A stretch of DNA of 64,000 bases from Paraburkholderia adhaesiva. GTDB lineage: Bacteria > Pseudomonadota > Gammaproteobacteria > Burkholderiales > Burkholderiaceae. Positions 17,692-26,812 of the stretch are shown here, piece by piece. Under the pieces are notes generated by a model, which had not been told where the DNA came from, did not search any database, and worked only from the letters and a program-made list of their open reading frames with translations. Position numbers and translations under genes: made by a program. The stretch spans positions 372,001-436,000 of the forward strand of contig NZ_JAJEJQ010000002.1 of the NCBI RefSeq assembly GCF_021390575.1. The letters run 5' to 3'. Position 1 is the stretch's first letter. The number at the start of each line of letters is the position of its first letter.

Positions 17692-18456
17692 TCACCTCGG
17701 TCGCGCAACCCCACAAGCGTGATCGAGCAAGCCTTCGGCGGTACCGGTGCCACCTTCAACATCACGTCCGCTGTTGACGATCAGCCAACCGTAGCGGTCG
17801 GCATCGGGTCCGGCACCCGTCACGAGGATCGTTTGCGCGCCCATCGTCTGCTGGGCTTCAAGATCGCGTGCCACCACCCGGAACGGATTGCTGCGGTCCT
17901 GCAGGCTCGTGACGCGCGTCACACGATAGCGCTTGCCGTCCAGGGTAATCCAGCTCCACTCGCCGGGCGCGTCGGCGCGATGCGCAGCGAGGGCATCGGT
18001 GATATCGGTTCGCATGCAATCCACGTGGATGTGTAGTTGATTCTGCGAGCGCTGCACGGAAGAGTTGATTTCGAGGCCGAGCTGGTTCGCGGCGAGTTGC
18101 ATGTCGATCCTCGCATTGACGTGGTGCCCGGCATTCCATGCACCGACCCAGTATTCCGGCGAGCCCGCGTAAAGAATCTGGGGACTTTCGATGCCCGGTA
18201 CGCGGTCGGTCGGGATCAGCAGATATTGGGCCCGGCCCGAGATGTCTTTGAGCACTGCATAGCGATTCTGCAAATCGACGCTCGTGCAAGGCGCGGGCTT
18301 GCCGGTGTCGCGTACGTTCGGGACGCACTGGCCGCCTACGATTTTCCAGAGTGCGTCAGAGTCGACCGTCGAAAGGCGGGCGCAGCCTCCGACGGAAAGC
18401 AGCGCGGCGGCGCTGGTTGCGAGAAAGACGTTCCGTATCAGGTTGGTGTATCGCAT
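17692..18456 (-). CDS. cdh: CDP-diacylglycerol diphosphatase
   Basis: A 254-residue membrane-anchored enzyme that hydrolyses CDP-diacylglycerol to phosphatidate and CMP. It has an N-terminal hydrophobic signal with a possible lipobox VGGC (Cys25). The Cdh-family core follows, with ALWKIVGGQCVPN, GRAQYLLIPTDRVPGIESP and the histidine motif NQLHIHVDC (His142, His144), which resembles the HIT-type active site used by this family. The active domain should lie in the periplasm. It stands alone, tail to tail with livF. The C-terminal 60 residues (a fresh segment ending LLDHACGV) fit the usual family length. Confidence 0.88.
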   Translation of the reverse strand: MRYTNLIRNVFLATSAAALLSVGGCARLSTVDSDALWKIVGGQCVPNVRDTGKPAPCTSVDLQNRYAVLKDISGRAQYLLIPTDRVPGIESPQILYAGSPEYWVGAWNAGHHVNARIDMQLAANQLGLEINSSVQRSQNQLHIHVDCMRTDITDALAAHRADAPGEWSWITLDGKRYRVTRVTSLQDRSNPFRVVARDLEAQQTMGAQTILVTGAGPDADRYGWLIVNSGRDVEGGTGTAEGLLDHACGVARPR

Positions 18457-18719
18457 CGGCTCGGCGCAATCGTGACAGGGGAGCGGGCCACGCCGCCGCC
18501 GCTACGTCGCGTAGGCGGGTGGCTGGATGTTGCGGCGAGTGTAGCCGAAAGCGTGTGTCACGCGTGTGAGTACGAGTCGGCGCCGGGCTGCAAGGCATCC
18601 GTTTCCGCAATCAAGAGCAAGTGCGGATTAGTCCCGGCAAGCGAAGGCACTCGAGCCCGCTTCGGCGCGATGGCTGTGTACCAACGTAACGTTGCGGACA
18701 GGCCACGAACGCGCACCGC

Positions 18720-19022
18720 TTACTTACGCGGTGGATGAAACGTGAGAGGACGCTCGCTTTTTTCGCCTTCGGCGGCGGGCGTCGGACCACACGAGCCGCA
18801 TGTCCCGCATCCATCGGCGCAATTACCGGTCGCACCGCGCGGCTGCAGCGCACGACCAACGCGTTGTGCGAATGGCCCGCGTCCCGGCCTGAGCAGGCTG
18901 GCGGCGAGAGCGGCCTGGCGCTGCACTGCCAACGTCGGGGCGAGCTTGCGAAGCGTATAGAGCAGGCTCGCGGCCACGAGTGCCGCGATCACCGCATATT
19001 GGATGACGAGTCCGGCACTCAT
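18720..19022 (-). CDS. Small FeoB-coupled Cys-rich membrane protein
   Basis: A 100-residue protein whose ATG overlaps the feoB stop (ATGA), so it is translated with FeoB. Residues 5-28 form one transmembrane helix. A basic stretch follows, then the cluster CADGCGTCGSC at about residues 68-78 (four Cys: C-x3-C-x2-C-x2-C) and a polar tail. It resembles, in design though not clearly in sequence, the FeoB-associated Cys-rich proteins of Gram-positive bacteria and the Fe-S-binding FeoC of enterobacteria. I believe it belongs to a Burkholderiaceae family of unknown function (possibly DUF6587). A role in iron sensing or in gating FeoB is an inference from context and the Cys cluster. Confidence 0.8.
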   Translation of the reverse strand: MSAGLVIQYAVIAALVAASLLYTLRKLAPTLAVQRQAALAASLLRPGRGPFAQRVGRALQPRGATGNCADGCGTCGSCGPTPAAEGEKSERPLTFHPPRK

Positions 19023-20872
19023 GCGAAGCGACTCGCGATCTGATAGGTGATAAATGACGCGACGTACGCCACCGCAAACATGTAGCTGAACGAGATCACC
19101 ACTGCACGCCACGAGCGCGTTTCGCGGCGGATCACGGCGAGCGTCGACATGCACTGCGGCGCGAACGCGAACCACACCATCAGCGAGAGCGCGCTCGCGA
19201 GCGAGAAGTTCTGCGCGAGCGTGTGGCCGAGTCCGGCGATATCGGAGTCGCCGGTCGCCACCGAATAGACCGTGGCGAGCGCGGCCACAGCGGTTTCGCG
19301 CGCGGCGAACGCCGGAATCAGCGACAGGCTGATCTGCCAGTTGAAGCCGAGCGGCGCGAACGGATACTGCAGCACGCGGCCGATATAGCCTGCGAAGGAA
19401 TAGTCGATGGCGGGACCGGTCGCGCCGGCTAGCGGCGAGGGGAAAGTCGAGATGAACCACATCAGCACGGTCAGCGCGAGGATGATGCCGGTGAGACGCT
19501 TCAGGAAGATCATGCCGCGCTCCCACAGACCGATCGCAACGTCACGCGCGCGCGGCATACGGTAGGACGGCAGTTCCATCAGCGGCGCGTGCTCGCGACG
19601 GTCGCGGCGCAGATGCTTCATCACCCAGCCCACCACCATCGCGCCCACGATGCCTGCGAGATAGAGCGCGAACAGCACGAGTCCCTGCAGGTTGAACACG
19701 TCGAAGACCATGCGCTGAGGAATGAACGCGCCGATGAGGAGCGCGTAGACGGGCAGCCGCGCGGAGCAGGTCATGAGCGGTGCGACGAGGATCGTGGCGA
19801 GACGGTCGCGCGGATCGGTGATGCTGCGCGTGCCCATGATGCCGGGAATCGCGCACGCGAAGCTCGAGAGCAACGGAATGAACGAGCGTCCGGTGAGCCC
19901 GACCGACACCATGATGCGGTCGAGCAGAAACGCCGCGCGCGGCAGATAGCCCGATTCCTCCAGGACGAGGATGAAGAAGAACAGCACGAGAATTTCAGGC
20001 AGGAAGCCGAGCACTGTGCCGACACCGCTGAGGATCCCGTCGGTGAGGAGGCTGCGCAGCGGCCCCTCGGGCAGCAGCGTGCCGGTCATCGCACCGAGCC
20101 AGGTAAAGCCGTCGCCGATCGCATCCGTGAGCGGTTTGCCGAGCGAATACACCGCCTGGAACACGAGGAACATCACGACTGCGAGGATCAGCGGACCGAA
20201 GACCGGGTGCAGCGTCCAGCGGTCGATGGCGTCGTCGCGCGCGTCGGTGGCGCGCGGTATCGTCACGGCCGCGGCGAGGATGCTTCGCACGGTGGCATGC
20301 AGGTCTTCGGCGTCTTCGGGACGGGCGTCGGTGTTCGCGGTCTGCTTGTCCGTTTGCTCGTCGCTGCGGTCGAGCAGATCGATCAAAGCGTGGGCGCCGC
20401 CGCGCCGCACGGCCACGGTTTCGACCACGGGCATGCCGAGCTGGCGCGAGAGCTCCGCCACATCCACGGTGATGCCGCGGCGCTTCGCGGCGTCCATCAT
20501 GTTCAGCGCGAGGACCGCCGGGCGCCCCAGCCGCTTCACTTCGAGCACGAAGCGCAGGTGCAGGCGCAGATTCGTCGCGTCGGCGACGCAGACCACGAGG
20601 TCGGGCACCGCTTCGCCGGGATAGTGGCCGAGCAGGACGTCGCGGGTGACGCGCTCGTCGGGGCTCGTCGAATCGAAGCTGTACGCGCCCGGCAGGTCGA
20701 GCAACTGGACCTTGCGGCCCGAGGGCGTCACGAAGCGGCCTTCCTTGCGCTCGACGGTGACGCCCGCGTAGTTGGCCACTTTTTGCCGCGCGCCGGTGAG
20801 CAGGTTGAAAAGCGCGGTCTTGCCGCAATTGGGATTGCCGACGAGGGCGATACGCAGTGGTGCCTGATTCAC
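19019..20872 (-). CDS. feoB: Ferrous iron transporter FeoB
   Basis: A 617-residue Fe(II) transporter with an N-terminal G domain: G1 GNPNCGKT (12-19), G3 DLPG (59-62) and G4 NMMD (124-127). Following a helical GDI-like linker, the membrane domain holds gate motifs, including SSFACAIPGIMGTR and FIPAFAARETAVAAL-like segments with conserved Cys. I start at the GTG at 20870-20872 because it overlaps the feoA stop (GTGA) and has GGAGG ten bases upstream. The TTG three codons earlier would have no room for a ribosome site. At 617 residues it is shorter than the E. coli protein (about 770), as in many Betaproteobacteria. The operon order is feoA-feoB-Cys-rich protein. Confidence 0.95.
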   Translation of the reverse strand: MNQAPLRIALVGNPNCGKTALFNLLTGARQKVANYAGVTVERKEGRFVTPSGRKVQLLDLPGAYSFDSTSPDERVTRDVLLGHYPGEAVPDLVVCVADATNLRLHLRFVLEVKRLGRPAVLALNMMDAAKRRGITVDVAELSRQLGMPVVETVAVRRGGAHALIDLLDRSDEQTDKQTANTDARPEDAEDLHATVRSILAAAVTIPRATDARDDAIDRWTLHPVFGPLILAVVMFLVFQAVYSLGKPLTDAIGDGFTWLGAMTGTLLPEGPLRSLLTDGILSGVGTVLGFLPEILVLFFFILVLEESGYLPRAAFLLDRIMVSVGLTGRSFIPLLSSFACAIPGIMGTRSITDPRDRLATILVAPLMTCSARLPVYALLIGAFIPQRMVFDVFNLQGLVLFALYLAGIVGAMVVGWVMKHLRRDRREHAPLMELPSYRMPRARDVAIGLWERGMIFLKRLTGIILALTVLMWFISTFPSPLAGATGPAIDYSFAGYIGRVLQYPFAPLGFNWQISLSLIPAFAARETAVAALATVYSVATGDSDIAGLGHTLAQNFSLASALSLMVWFAFAPQCMSTLAVIRRETRSWRAVVISFSYMFAVAYVASFITYQIASRFA

Positions 20873-21114
20873 GACGCGCAAGCCTCCGCGACGCTCACGC
20901 GAAGGGCTTCGGCGCGGCGCAGCGCGAAGCGCGTCGAGCCGATCTGGACGAGTAGCGGGTCGGCGCTCCAGGGCGCACGGGCGACGACGCGCACCGGCTC
21001 GCCCGGCACGAAGCCGAGATCGCGCAGACGCTTCGCAATGGGGTCGTGCTCATGCGCATCGTCGACGCGCTCGACGTAGGCGGTGGCACCTCTGGAGAGG
21101 TCAGTCAGACGCAT
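20869..21114 (-). CDS. feoA: Ferrous iron transport accessory protein FeoA
   Basis: An 81-residue SH3-fold protein that interacts with FeoB. The sequence runs MRLTDLSRGATAYVERV, then RLRDLGFVPGEPVRVVARAP, the family core, and ends with a short strand region (FALRRAEALRVSV). The ATG at 21112-21114 is used. An upstream in-frame extension reads like intergenic DNA. Its stop overlaps the feoB start by four bases, which couples translation. No Fur box could be identified with confidence in the 260 bp upstream. Confidence 0.93.
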   Translation of the reverse strand: MRLTDLSRGATAYVERVDDAHEHDPIAKRLRDLGFVPGEPVRVVARAPWSADPLLVQIGSTRFALRRAEALRVSVAEACAS

Positions 21115-21374
21115 GGCAGTGAGGGTAATCAAATGCGAATGGATCTCATTGTACGCCCACGCCAAAACGATGCGTGGGCAACGATTGGGGCAATATGTCG
21201 CAATGATCTGGGATAAGAACGGCTCAGTGCGCCGAATGCCCCAAGTGGCGGGACTTCGCGCGCGGGACCGCCACGCGGGGCGCGGCGCGGCGGGCGGCGC
21301 AATGCCGCACGCCGTGCGGTCAGGCGAGCGGATCGACGACCGCCCGCAACTGACGATTCAAGCGGCGCCGCGCT

Positions 21375-22829
21375 TCAAATCGCGGGTGCGGGCAGCGTGC
21401 CGAGAATTTCCTCGAACGCGAGCCCGATCGCGAGCAGACGCCGGTCGCTGCCGAGCGGTCCGTCGAGTTCGAGCCCGACCGGCAGTCGCCCGTCTACCAG
21501 CCCGGCAGGCAGCGAAAGGCCTGGAATGCCGGCGTTGCTGGACGGGTCGGTATTGCGCAGGAAGGCACTCATTTCGTCGATGGGCGGAGCCCCGTCGATC
21601 GAGACGCGCGAGGAGCCGTTCAGTTCGTCGATGGGTACTGCGACGAGACGCGTCGTCGGGAAGAGCAGCGCGTCGACTCCGCACCCCGCGAACGTATGCG
21701 CGTAAAGCTGCTGCAGACGCGGCCGCCATACGGTGAGCGCAGTCTGGTAGTCGCCGCCGAGTTCGTCGGCGAGCACGGCGTCGTAGGTGGCGTGCACGTC
21801 CGGGCTCGCAATGCGCGCCACGACCTCGGCGACGCTTTGCACAGGCGCATGGTTCGCGACGAGCCACGCGTGCAGGTCCTCGAGCGGCTCGTGCAGCGCG
21901 ATCGCCGTGCTCACGCGCGCGTTGAGCGCGAACAATTCGCTCATTTCGACGGGTACGAGCGTGACGCCCGCCGCCTCCAGCTTGTCCAGCGCTTTGCGCG
22001 CCACGTCTTCCAGCGCCGCTTCGAGCCCTTGCCAGAACGGTGCGGGCAAGCCAATGCGCAGATTCGCGATCGACGCCTGCGTGAGCGGGCCGTGGCCGGT
22101 GATGACGCCGTCGAGCAGTGTCAAGTCGGCGACAGTACGTGCCATCGGCCCGACTGTGTCGCGCGTGTGGCTGATGGGAACGACGGCTTGCGGGTCGTGA
22201 TAGCGCCGCTGCGTCCCGCCGTCGCCGACGGACGGCCGCAGGCCGACGATGCCGCACAGCGCGGCTGGAATGCGCGTCGAGCCGCCCGTATCGGTGCCGA
22301 GTCCCGCCGGCGCGATGCGGGCGGCGATCGCGGCGGCCGTGCCGCCCGACGATCCGCCGGGAATCAGCCCGGGATCGTAGGGATTGCGGACAGGCCCCGC
22401 ACCGGGGCTCAGATTCGTGCTCGTGATGCCGAACGCCAGTTCGTGCATGTTGGCCTTGCCGAGCAGGATGGCGCCCGCATCGACGAGCCGTTGCACCGAA
22501 GGCGCATGCCGGGCGGGCGTGAACCCTTCGAGCGCGGGCGTTGCCGCCGACGTCTGCAGGCCGCGTGTGTTGATGTTGTCCTTCACGACGATGGGCAGCC
22601 CGGCGAGCGGCAGGCGGGCCCGTTCGTTTTCGCCGAGCGCGTCGATGCGGTGCGCGGCAGCGAGTGCGCCTTCGACGTCGAGCACGGTGAACGCATTGAG
22701 GTTCGCGAGCGCCTCTGCACGCGCGAGCAGTGTCGCGACATATTCGGCGGCCTTCAACTGGCCGGACTGGATCGCCTTGACGGCTTGCGTCGAGGTAAGG
22801 GCAAGCTGCTTGTCGACAGTCCACGTCAT
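21375..22829 (-). CDS. Amidase signature enzyme, indoleacetamide hydrolase-like
   Basis: A 484-residue hydrolase of the amidase-signature family. The Ser-cisSer-Lys triad is visible as Lys83 (VVKDN), Ser160 (PGGSSGG) and Ser184 (TDTGGSTRIP), with the 24-residue spacing between the two Ser typical of the family. It should hydrolyse a carboxamide to acid and ammonia. The closest groups by eye are indoleacetamide and mandelamide hydrolases, so a role in auxin-type or aromatic amide metabolism is possible but unproven. There is no signal peptide. AAGGAG precedes the ATG. No monooxygenase or nitrile hydratase gene that would settle the substrate lies nearby. Confidence 0.9.
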   Translation of the reverse strand: MTWTVDKQLALTSTQAVKAIQSGQLKAAEYVATLLARAEALANLNAFTVLDVEGALAAAHRIDALGENERARLPLAGLPIVVKDNINTRGLQTSAATPALEGFTPARHAPSVQRLVDAGAILLGKANMHELAFGITSTNLSPGAGPVRNPYDPGLIPGGSSGGTAAAIAARIAPAGLGTDTGGSTRIPAALCGIVGLRPSVGDGGTQRRYHDPQAVVPISHTRDTVGPMARTVADLTLLDGVITGHGPLTQASIANLRIGLPAPFWQGLEAALEDVARKALDKLEAAGVTLVPVEMSELFALNARVSTAIALHEPLEDLHAWLVANHAPVQSVAEVVARIASPDVHATYDAVLADELGGDYQTALTVWRPRLQQLYAHTFAGCGVDALLFPTTRLVAVPIDELNGSSRVSIDGAPPIDEMSAFLRNTDPSSNAGIPGLSLPAGLVDGRLPVGLELDGPLGSDRRLLAIGLAFEEILGTLPAPAI

Positions 22830-23224
22830 GGAGACGTTCTCCTTATACGGCGGCCTCGGACGCGTTTGGCGGTGATGGAGTCATCAAGCGCAACACGAAA
22901 AGGCTCGACCGCTGGCATGACAGCCGGACGCGGGAATCGCGGATCCTGGCCACGCTCGTTCCGCGGTTCGCGATCGGGAAGCCGGCGTCGCGCGTGCTGC
23001 CGTCAGCATCAATGCTGCTCGCGATAGCGAGGCGCTTCCATGCCAGGAGAAACCCTGTCGTGCATGCGCGGCGAATGCCAGGGCGGACACCCCCAGACAG
23101 CGGCTTGCGACAAGCACGCCAATCCGTTCACGAAGAGCCGGATGCGTCGGTGCTTCCGGCGTGGCGCACAGTTGTCCGGTGACGTGGATCGTATTCTGTC
23201 ACAACCGTAAGGAAGCCCGCTCCT
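22830..23224. other. Intergenic, nothing recognised
   Basis: There is no reading frame with protein-like composition and a ribosome site. The part next to 22830 should contain the amidase promoter. Confidence 0.4.
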
Positions 23225-23440
23225 TCAAGCGCAGTGGCGCTGTTCGTCGATCCACATGCGCGCCCAGCGGTACGCGTAGGCGAGCGCGTGTTCTTCATCG
23301 AAGAAGTAGTCGAGGGCGTAAAACGATCGGCTGTTGTCCGGCGGCGTGCCGATGGTCAGGTTGGCGGCGTAAAGGCCGTTCGGCAGTCGCTGCGCTGCCG
23401 TGGCGACGTCATAGCCTTTGTAGCGGAAGGGTGCGTTCAT
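23225..23440 (-). CDS. Small hypothetical protein
   Basis: A 71-residue cytoplasmic protein starting MNAPFRYKGYDV and containing LPNGLYAANLTIG and a C-terminal amphipathic helix (HALAYAYRWARMWIDE). The pattern of a short beta strand, a Pro-Asn-Gly turn and an acidic helix is typical of small conserved Burkholderia proteins that I have no function for. The start at 23438-23440 is chosen because the upstream in-frame extension has random composition. The ribosome site is weak. Its neighbours give no clue. Confidence 0.6.
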   Translation of the reverse strand: MNAPFRYKGYDVATAAQRLPNGLYAANLTIGTPPDNSRSFYALDYFFDEEHALAYAYRWARMWIDEQRHCA

Positions 23441-23745
23441 GGCGAATGGATCTCGGCTTGCGTTCCAGGTGGCGCGCAATTTCGGTGGCGCGAGCAAGAG
23501 CCAAGCGTAGTTGCAGGCGCGTGCTGGCGGAACCAATCTTTCGTCGCAAGCAAATCACGGGCGGCCTGGAACGGTCAGCAGAATGATCCGGATGAGGCGA
23601 GTTGCGTGTCCGGTTTCAATGTCGTCTGCTGGCTTTCCATTGTCTGTGGGGTGACGCACGAGAGCGGGCCGGCCGTCGCGCCGGCTATGTGCGGTGGCGG
23701 ACGGTTGCTCGGCTTGCGCCGCTCGCGCGCCTCGCGCGGTGCCCC
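23441..23745. other. Intergenic, nothing recognised
   Basis: This 305-bp gap lies between two small minus-strand genes. I see no gene or clear regulatory structure in it. Confidence 0.35.
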
Positions 23746-24099
23746 TCAGTCGGACGTGCTCGTGCGGTAACCCACCTGCAGCACATTGCCGTCGGGGCCG
23801 ATCTGCGGCGTAATGAGCGGCGAGCGGTTGTGGCCGGGCGCCGCGTTGCCCGGTGTGGCCGGGACGGTCGGCGGGTTTGCGCGCAACGCGGGTTGAGCGA
23901 CCATGCGGGGCGTGGGGTGATCGGCAGAAGCCACCTTGCGTTTTGTGTCGTGGTGCGGACGAGCCTTCTTGCCGGCCTGGGGGGAATGCACCCCGGGCGT
24001 GCGCGCCTCCGGAGGATTCCAGATCTCGACGTAGCGCTCCCCGGCAATTACTGGGGCCGCGACGACGCACAGCAAGATCCCCGTCGTGATGAATCGCAC
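23746..24099 (-). CDS. Small secreted protein of unknown function
   Basis: A 117-residue exported protein. The GTG start at 24097-24099 is supported by GGAG eight bases upstream and by the signal peptide it opens (FITTGILLCVVAAPVIAG). The mature part is polar, rich in Pro, His and Lys, with repeated PxxP-like spacing, and ends in a conserved-looking QIGPDGNVLQVGYRTS. It is probably periplasmic and mostly unfolded. A longer in-frame reading continues upstream but lacks sensible composition. I do not recognise a family. Confidence 0.65.
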   Translation of the reverse strand: MRFITTGILLCVVAAPVIAGERYVEIWNPPEARTPGVHSPQAGKKARPHHDTKRKVASADHPTPRMVAQPALRANPPTVPATPGNAAPGHNRSPLITPQIGPDGNVLQVGYRTSTSD

Positions 24100-24809
24100 T
24101 TCGTCTTCTCCGTATCGATGAACGTAGCCGGCTTGCACGCTGCGGCGGGAAACGCTTGTTCCCGTCGAGGATCGTGCCGGTTGCGGCGCTGCGCCGGGCG
24201 CGCGCCATGGACGGAACACTTCCGGATGCGGCATCGGCCAGCGCGTTGGCGATGCGGCACGGATGGCCGAGTGCACGCACTGTACCTTCGCGCAGTCGCT
24301 AACGCAAACGTTTGCAGTCGAGTGTTGGGGCGATGTTGCACGCATGGCACGGGCGGTTGATCGGACGCTAGCGTTGCCGGGTTTCAGCAATGTGGCAACT
24401 ACAGAAATGGTGATCGCGCGGCCAGGGTGGCCCGTGACCGCGTGGAGTAGCGCACGGCAGGTCCGCAGGGCGTGTGAATCGCGTGCGCTACGGCCGGTCA
24501 GGCGGCGCTTGTGCGCGATCCGAATGCTACGGATTAGCGAATCGCCCCAGTAGCACGACGCGGCATAGACGTACTCCAGCGAGTCTCCCTCTAAAGCGAC
24601 ATCGCGATGTCGGGCCGCTTCGCCGGTGCGATGTAACCGACGGGGGCGCTGCGCCAGCGTCAGCGCGTTGGTGCCCGATGTATCGGCGGAGTTGGGGTCG
24701 CTACGTCTCGTGCGGTCCGATTTTGCATCGAGCAAAGGATGACGTAAGACCCGCGTTGTTTTCGGATGAAATGGACAACTAAATATATGCGCGTCTAAAG
24801 CGATACACC
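24100..24809. other. Gene-free stretch of 710 bp
   Basis: All frames look like chance ORFs. The only structure I noticed is the 12-bp palindrome at 24304-24315. The region near 24770 is AT-rich. It may be the relic of a lost gene, but nothing remains that I can name. Confidence 0.4.
24304..24315. promoter_or_regulatory. Perfect palindrome resembling a LacI/PurR-type operator
   Basis: GCAAACGTTTGC is a perfect 12-bp dyad, preceded by AAC. It resembles the core of PurR/LacI-family operators, which have CG at the centre. No gene starts within 200 bp, so it may be a chance match or serve an unannotated transcript. Confidence 0.25.
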
Positions 24810-25022
24810 TCAGATCGGGACGGAACGCTTGCGCAGTTCTTGGGACGCTGCAAGCGGAATGCGCGCGTCGTCCCAGGTCGCGAGCCATTCCACTTCCTTC
24901 GACGCGAAAACGTCTCCGTGATTGCGCAGCGCGTACTGCAATGAATCGATGATGTGATTGCGGATAATTTCGGGCGTGTGCCGGTCGTCGAGAACGGCGC
25001 GGAAGGCTTCGAGCGTGGCCAT
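24810..25022 (-). CDS. Small hypothetical protein
   Basis: A 70-residue acidic helical protein: MATLEAFRAVLDDRHTPE, then IIDSLQYALRNHGDVFAS and EVEWLATWDDARIPLAASQ. GGAG lies seven bases before the ATG, which supports a real gene. There is no signal peptide or Cys. The lone Trp residues and helical periodicity suggest a compact three-helix protein. It lies 85 bp downstream of the FAD-oxidoreductase start on the opposite side of that gene's 3' end, so no operon is implied. Function is unknown. Confidence 0.65.
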   Translation of the reverse strand: MATLEAFRAVLDDRHTPEIIRNHIIDSLQYALRNHGDVFASKEVEWLATWDDARIPLAASQELRKRSVPI

Positions 25023-25107
25023 CGCGTGGCTCCAGCAACTGTTGCGATTACGTCGTTATCACACGACAAAAATACTCGCGCCACGCTACAAAAAATCGTC
25101 GGAGAAA

Positions 25108-26349
25108 TTAGCCGAAGCGCTCGGCACGCCAGGGACGCGGATCGGTGAAGGTGGGGGCGCCCGTCATCATGTCAGCGAGCAGGCGGCCCGTCACGGGGCC
25201 GAGCGTGAGTCCGTGATGATTGTGGCCGAACGCGAACCAGAGGCCCGCGTGACGCGGCGCAGGACCGATCACGGGGCGCATGTCGGGCGTGCAGGGCCGC
25301 ATGCCGAGCCACGGTTCCGGGTCGACGCGTTCGCCGAGTCCGAACAGCGGCTTCGCAATCGCCTCGGCACGTTCGATCTGGACGCCGGTCGCAGCCGCGC
25401 CTCGCCGGGCGAGTTCGACGCCGGTGGTGAGCCGCACGCCCTGTTGCATCGGCGCGACGGCGTAACCCATTTCGCTGTCGACAACCGGCGCGGATAGCGT
25501 TCCGCGCTCGGGCCGGTAATGCATGTGATAGCCGCGCTTCGCGCGCAACGGAATGCGATAGCCGAGCGGCTCGAACACGGTGTCCGACCACGGACCGAGC
25601 GCGACGACCGCGTCGCGCGCGGCAATGAGGCCTTGCCCGGTCTGCACGGTCCACGCGTCGCCTGTCCGGCGCAACGTGGCCGCGTCTCCTGTCGCGAGCG
25701 TGCCGCCCTCGGCCGCGAACAGCCGCGCGTAACGCGCGACGAGCGCGCCGGGATTGATCACAGTCTTCGGGTCGAGCCAGTGCAGCGCGCCGGCAAATCC
25801 CGGCGCAAGACTCGGCTCTCTTGCGCGCAAGGCCGTTTTGTCGAGCACGCTCACCTGCAGCCCGTGATCGCGCGCCGTGCGTTCCGCCTGTGCGGCTTCC
25901 CGCTCGAAGCGCTGGGGTGTGTGATACGCCTGCAGCCAGCCGCTCGCCCGAACGAGCGATGCCGCATCGGCACGCGCGACGAGCGCGTCGTGCTCGGCGA
26001 CGCTGCGCTCGATGAGCGGCAGCATGTCACGCGAGGCGGCGGCGTGGCGCTGCGGCGACGATTCCCACCAGAAGCGTGCGAGCCACGTTGCGTATGAGGG
26101 CAGGGCGCGATAGTCCCAGTAGAGATCCGTCGAGCGGTTGCGCGCATAGCGCAGCAGCGTGCCGGCGTCGCGCGGAAAGCCGTATGGCACCACCGACGAT
26201 CGCTCGATGAGGCCCGCGTTGCCAAAGCTCGTTTCTTCGCCGGGACCGCGTCGGTCCACGAGCGCTACACGTCGGCCACGATCTTGCAGATGCAGCGCCA
26301 CACTCACGCCGACAATGCCGGCTCCCAGAACGATGACGTCAAAATCCAT
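25108..26349 (-). CDS. FAD-dependent amino acid oxidase/dehydrogenase (DadA-like)
   Basis: A 413-residue flavoprotein of the DAO family. The start MDFDVIVLGAG at 26347-26349 opens directly into the FAD Rossmann fold (Gly9, Gly11, Gly14). Other landmarks are EETSFGNAGLIE near residue 45, typical of D-amino acid dehydrogenases, and the C-terminal GMRPCTPDMRPVIGPAP and FGHNHHGLTLGPVTGRLLADM, which close the FAD site. It probably oxidises a D-amino acid or related secondary amine and passes electrons to quinone or oxygen. The substrate is not readable. It is single, with no alanine racemase or transport gene next to it. Confidence 0.88.
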   Translation of the reverse strand: MDFDVIVLGAGIVGVSVALHLQDRGRRVALVDRRGPGEETSFGNAGLIERSSVVPYGFPRDAGTLLRYARNRSTDLYWDYRALPSYATWLARFWWESSPQRHAAASRDMLPLIERSVAEHDALVARADAASLVRASGWLQAYHTPQRFEREAAQAERTARDHGLQVSVLDKTALRAREPSLAPGFAGALHWLDPKTVINPGALVARYARLFAAEGGTLATGDAATLRRTGDAWTVQTGQGLIAARDAVVALGPWSDTVFEPLGYRIPLRAKRGYHMHYRPERGTLSAPVVDSEMGYAVAPMQQGVRLTTGVELARRGAAATGVQIERAEAIAKPLFGLGERVDPEPWLGMRPCTPDMRPVIGPAPRHAGLWFAFGHNHHGLTLGPVTGRLLADMMTGAPTFTDPRPWRAERFG

Positions 26350-26812
26350 AGATGTGCGCGAAACAGGGTGCAGTGTGAGGTTGAGTGGCGCGTTGCGCGG
26401 GGAGGGGCTGCTGCCCGCGGCGTGGGGCGGGCGCTTCAAACTGTAACGACGGCGCGTCCAGTTCGCAAGCGCGTGAACCGGACTGCGGCCAGCGGCGCAT
26501 CGCGCGTTTGCTCGCGAAGATTTCGGGTATGCCGACGCGCCGCTCGATCTTGCTGCGGGCGTAATGCATCACGGACTAGTCGATGTGTTTCACTAGCACC
26601 AGCGCGAAAACGGCCTTGTGAAGTTCGGTGTTGATGAAACCGGGCCACTGCTGCGATCGCGCACGCTCACGCGTACTCGCTGGCAACGCGCCTGATGCGA
26701 CGGCGCAAAGCGCAAACGCAAGCACGACGCGGCAGTTAGAGGATGTCTGCGTCCGTTGTTAAACTAGGAAGGTCGCGCAAGCACGCCATGCGCTAACCAC
26801 GAGGGGAACACA
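26350..26812. other. Intergenic region between divergent genes
   Basis: No gene recognised. It should hold the promoters of the minus-strand flavoprotein gene and of the plus-strand DUF1653 gene. GAGGGG lies about ten bases before the ATG at 26813. Confidence 0.4.

Noticed and set aside
20873..20881. TTG start for FeoB three codons upstream
   Set aside because: GGAGG lies only one base away from that TTG. The GTG overlapping the feoA stop has correct spacing.
19589..21079. A 496-codon plus-strand frame across feoB and feoA
   Set aside because: It is antisense to feoAB, with Arg/Glu/His-rich random composition.
22884..23182. Small frames on both strands upstream of the amidase gene
   Set aside because: No ribosome sites, no conserved motif, and composition as expected by chance.
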